Source: Nitzschia sp. DOCU1
Taxonomy: Eukaryota > Bacillariophyta > Bacillariophyceae > Bacillariales > Bacillariaceae
DNA length: 20,585 bases
Direction: 5' to 3'
Assembly: GCA_951394045.1 (NCBI GenBank)
Contig: CATOAN010000010.1
Span: 1-20,585, forward strand
The notes beneath the pieces were generated by a model. The model was not told where the DNA came from. It made no database searches and saw only the letters and a program-made list of their open reading frames with translations. The translations under genes and the position numbers were made by a program. Shown piece by piece: positions 18,964-20,585 of the stretch. The number at the start of each line of letters is the position of its first letter. Within the stretch, counting starts at the first letter, position 1.

Positions 18964-19238
18964 TACTACCGGTTAAAGCCGAAATTTCACCAACATTGGT
19001 ATGTTCTGCGTTCCGTTCCATTCCGATGCCCGATTGGTGGTGGCGAGGCGTTGGCCATGATGGATGTTGGAGGATGTGAAGTCGTAATGATGGAATACCG
19101 GTAGTTCGTTTACGTTGCTCGTACTTTATGTTGTGGGGAGCTGACGGCATCGCCTCCATTAACTACAAAAAGAGATGCCGTCTGGTGCAACCTGTGAGTT
19201 TGTGAAAAGCATCTATTAATAACTGCATACCGGTAGTA
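18964..19238. repeat. MITE-like segment bounded by a 10-bp inverted repeat
   Basis: TACTACCGGT at 18964-18973 is the exact reverse complement of ACCGGTAGTA at 19229-19238. A third copy of the motif (ACCGGTAGT) lies inside at 19097-19105. An internal hairpin has perfect 9-bp arms, GACGGCATC at 19143-19151 and GATGCCGTC at 19174-19182. The total length of 275 bases suits a small non-autonomous DNA element, but no target-site duplication is obvious. Confidence 0.35.
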
Positions 19239-19526
19239 CCGTAGTTATCCAGTGGCCATACCTCCACCACTCTCGCATCACCAGGAAAAGTCTCATCATG
19301 GGCCACTCCGATGGCACGAACGTATTACTGTCCGCTTGCCCACCCAATCGGCAGGTTCACGGCGACAGGACGAACCAGAAGATCCCCCGAAACGAAGTGC
19401 GAACGAGGCGACCCGAAGTGCAAAGCCGAAGCGGTAGTCATGAAGTGAAGGAAAACAAAAAGAAAGTCTGGCCCAAACAGACATTCTTTTTGGAAAACGA
19501 CAGACGAAAACAGCTACTATTCGAAT

Positions 19527-19544
19527 CCCTAGCTAGTGCTAGGG
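19527..19544. repeat. 7-bp hairpin upstream of the retroelement-like frame
   Basis: CCCTAGC-TAGT-GCTAGGG is a perfect stem with a four-base loop, about 40 bases before the ATG at 19587. It would lie in the leader of that transcript. Confidence 0.5.
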
Positions 19545-19586
19545 GGAAACTAAAATACCTTTTATTCGTCCGCTTACTAGACGACA

Positions 19587-20585
19587 ATGGTGGAGACTCG
19601 CAGTTCGGTCAGCTCCCAAAGCGGAACTTCGCCATCCCGGCAGTCCATGGAACGAGGCTCCACCTCTGGTGAAGCCACAACCCCAAGTTCGACGATGAGC
19701 AACCTCACCCATGAATTCTCTTTCCCTGACGCTGAAGACAACACGGGTCGATCCCCAAGGAGGATTGGCCGCCAAGAACTTGCCCCCCAAGTCGAAACGG
19801 TGAACTCGGACGACGAAGAAACAGAGGGAGACTCCCAACGACCCTCCGATGACGAATCAAACGCCACCAGTTTCGGAGATGCTGAGGAAGCAGAAACCCC
19901 AAACCTCCAAGAGCTGGTGGATCTGACCCGAGCAGGACTGTGCAGGGCCCAGTGCGCCATTACCGACAAAGATGGCCGTAAAGTTGCTGCCGTTTGCGGT
20001 CGCAAGATCTCGGTTTGCAAACAACACCATGCTATCCGAAACCGCAAGCAGCGCTCCCCACCTGCCTTCTACGAATGCATCTTCACCAAGAATGGGAAAT
20101 CAGGCCATGGCCGACGCGACAGACCCTCCTACAGCCCAGAGGAACTTGCAGCCCTTAGTAATAAAGAGGCTGAGGAAATGGCGCAAGATGCAGCTCCGCT
20201 TGCGAACGAAGAACCAGAAGCCCCTCCCGAAGCCCAACCTGAAACCCGTCGGGTCTCTTTTGGACCGGATCGGGCCCAAACTATCACGATTACTCCGCCT
20301 GCCATTCCGAACCCTATTCCGAACCCTGACCCGAACCAAGGTGCCCCTTCCCCGGAGCCCTTCACCCTGACCCCAGCTGAACTAGAGGCTCTGATCGAAT
20401 CGAGTGTCCAAGCAGCCCTTCGGGGCCGCCTTCGGGCCCAAACAGGAACCAGGCCAGCCACTGGGAATACTAAATGGTATGGCCTGGTGGGACCAGAAGG
20501 CAGTCGCTGGGTACTTCCTTCCCTTGCTGAAGCCGAAGAACAGGTCAGAGAGAATAACTATTCTCTGGTCCGCACTTTTGACGAC
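19587..20585 (+). CDS. Retroelement-like polyprotein N-terminus (gag-like), runs off the window end
   Basis: From an ATG that follows an in-frame TAG by two codons, the frame stays open for 333 codons to the last base, so this is a 5' fragment. Residues 1-105 are a Ser/Thr- and Asp/Glu-rich disordered segment. Residues 119-148 have a Cys/His pattern (C119, C123, C137, C144, H147, H148) that could bind zinc and nucleic acid. A Pro-rich linker with IPNP repeats follows (about 235-260), then a helix (LTPAELEALIESSVQAALRG). Residues 297-331 (WYGLVGPEGSRWVLPS, then AEAEEQV) loosely resemble the viroplasmin / RNase H1 N-terminal fold found in some retroelement and RNA:DNA hybrid-binding proteins. 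The frame is GC-richer than its neighbours. A Ty1/copia-type or other retrotransposon is the best guess; no integrase or reverse transcriptase falls within the window. Confidence 0.55.
   Translation, partial: MVETRSSVSSQSGTSPSRQSMERGSTSGEATTPSSTMSNLTHEFSFPDAEDNTGRSPRRIGRQELAPQVETVNSDDEETEGDSQRPSDDESNATSFGDAEEAETPNLQELVDLTRAGLCRAQCAITDKDGRKVAAVCGRKISVCKQHHAIRNRKQRSPPAFYECIFTKNGKSGHGRRDRPSYSPEELAALSNKEAEEMAQDAAPLANEEPEAPPEAQPETRRVSFGPDRAQTITITPPAIPNPIPNPDPNQGAPSPEPFTLTPAELEALIESSVQAALRGRLRAQTGTRPATGNTKWYGLVGPEGSRWVLPSLAEAEEQVRENNYSLVRTFDD

Larger units (their letters stand above)
18480..19586. other. Intergenic region with microsatellites and inverted repeats
   Basis: No gene is supported in these 1.1 kb. 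A (TAC)n run lies at 18555-18568 and a seven-copy (ACA)n run at 18600-18620, probably in the 3' UTR of the ARM-like gene. From about 18960 the region carries ACCGGTAGT-type motifs and hairpins (listed separately). From about 19250 base composition becomes GC-richer, like the retroelement-like frame that follows, so the element's untranslated leader or LTR may lie here. Its limits cannot be set without the other end. Confidence 0.5.

Noticed and set aside
19518..19528. TATTCGAATCC resembling a tRNA B box, with an A-box-like TGGCCCAAACAG about 50 bases upstream
   Set aside because: The flanks do not pair into a T arm or acceptor stem, so it is neither a tRNA nor a convincing SINE head.

Overview
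The window looks like nuclear DNA of a diatom, probably a pennate species, or failing that another stramenopile. This is inferred from: genes with short GT-AG introns of about 80 to 175 bases next to intronless genes; a secreted protein with diatom-style Pro/Ser repeats; duplicated membrane desaturases; and two kinds of eukaryotic transposable element. There are no operons, rRNA or tRNA genes, or CRISPR arrays. Species was not determined.

Layout. 199-1110 (+): secreted Pro/Ser-rich, Cys-rich protein. 2051-4142 (+): five-exon J-domain protein with a glycine-zipper-like N-terminus and a DnaJ-X-like C-terminus. 4346-5659 (-) and 6518-7837 (+): two intronless, divergently transcribed membrane fatty acid desaturases, about 80% identical, sharing an 858-base spacer. 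8111-9633 (-) and 10798-13487 (-): two three-exon four-helix membrane proteins of one family. They share intron positions and phases, a SVGLFRY motif and a cysteine pattern. A small TPR-like gene (10033-10638, +) lies between them.

About 13.69-16.33 kb is a degraded Mutator-like DNA transposon. It has a transposase truncated after its first catalytic-type Asp and imperfect terminal inverted repeats. Its interior holds a 45-bp tandem repeat and two adjacent hairpins. It sits about 200 bases upstream of the second four-helix gene. 17355-18479 (+) is a low-complexity protein with one ARM/HEAT-like stretch. 18480-19586 holds microsatellites and inverted repeats. From 19587 a GC-richer frame stays open to the window end and resembles the start of a retroelement polyprotein.

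Working together: the clearest functional unit is the desaturase pair (lipid unsaturation), which may be co-regulated from the shared spacer. The four-helix proteins form an uncharacterised family. The J-protein and TPR-like protein are typical chaperone or adaptor types, but nothing ties them to their neighbours. Exon structures were worked out by hand from splice signals and frame continuity, without transcript data.
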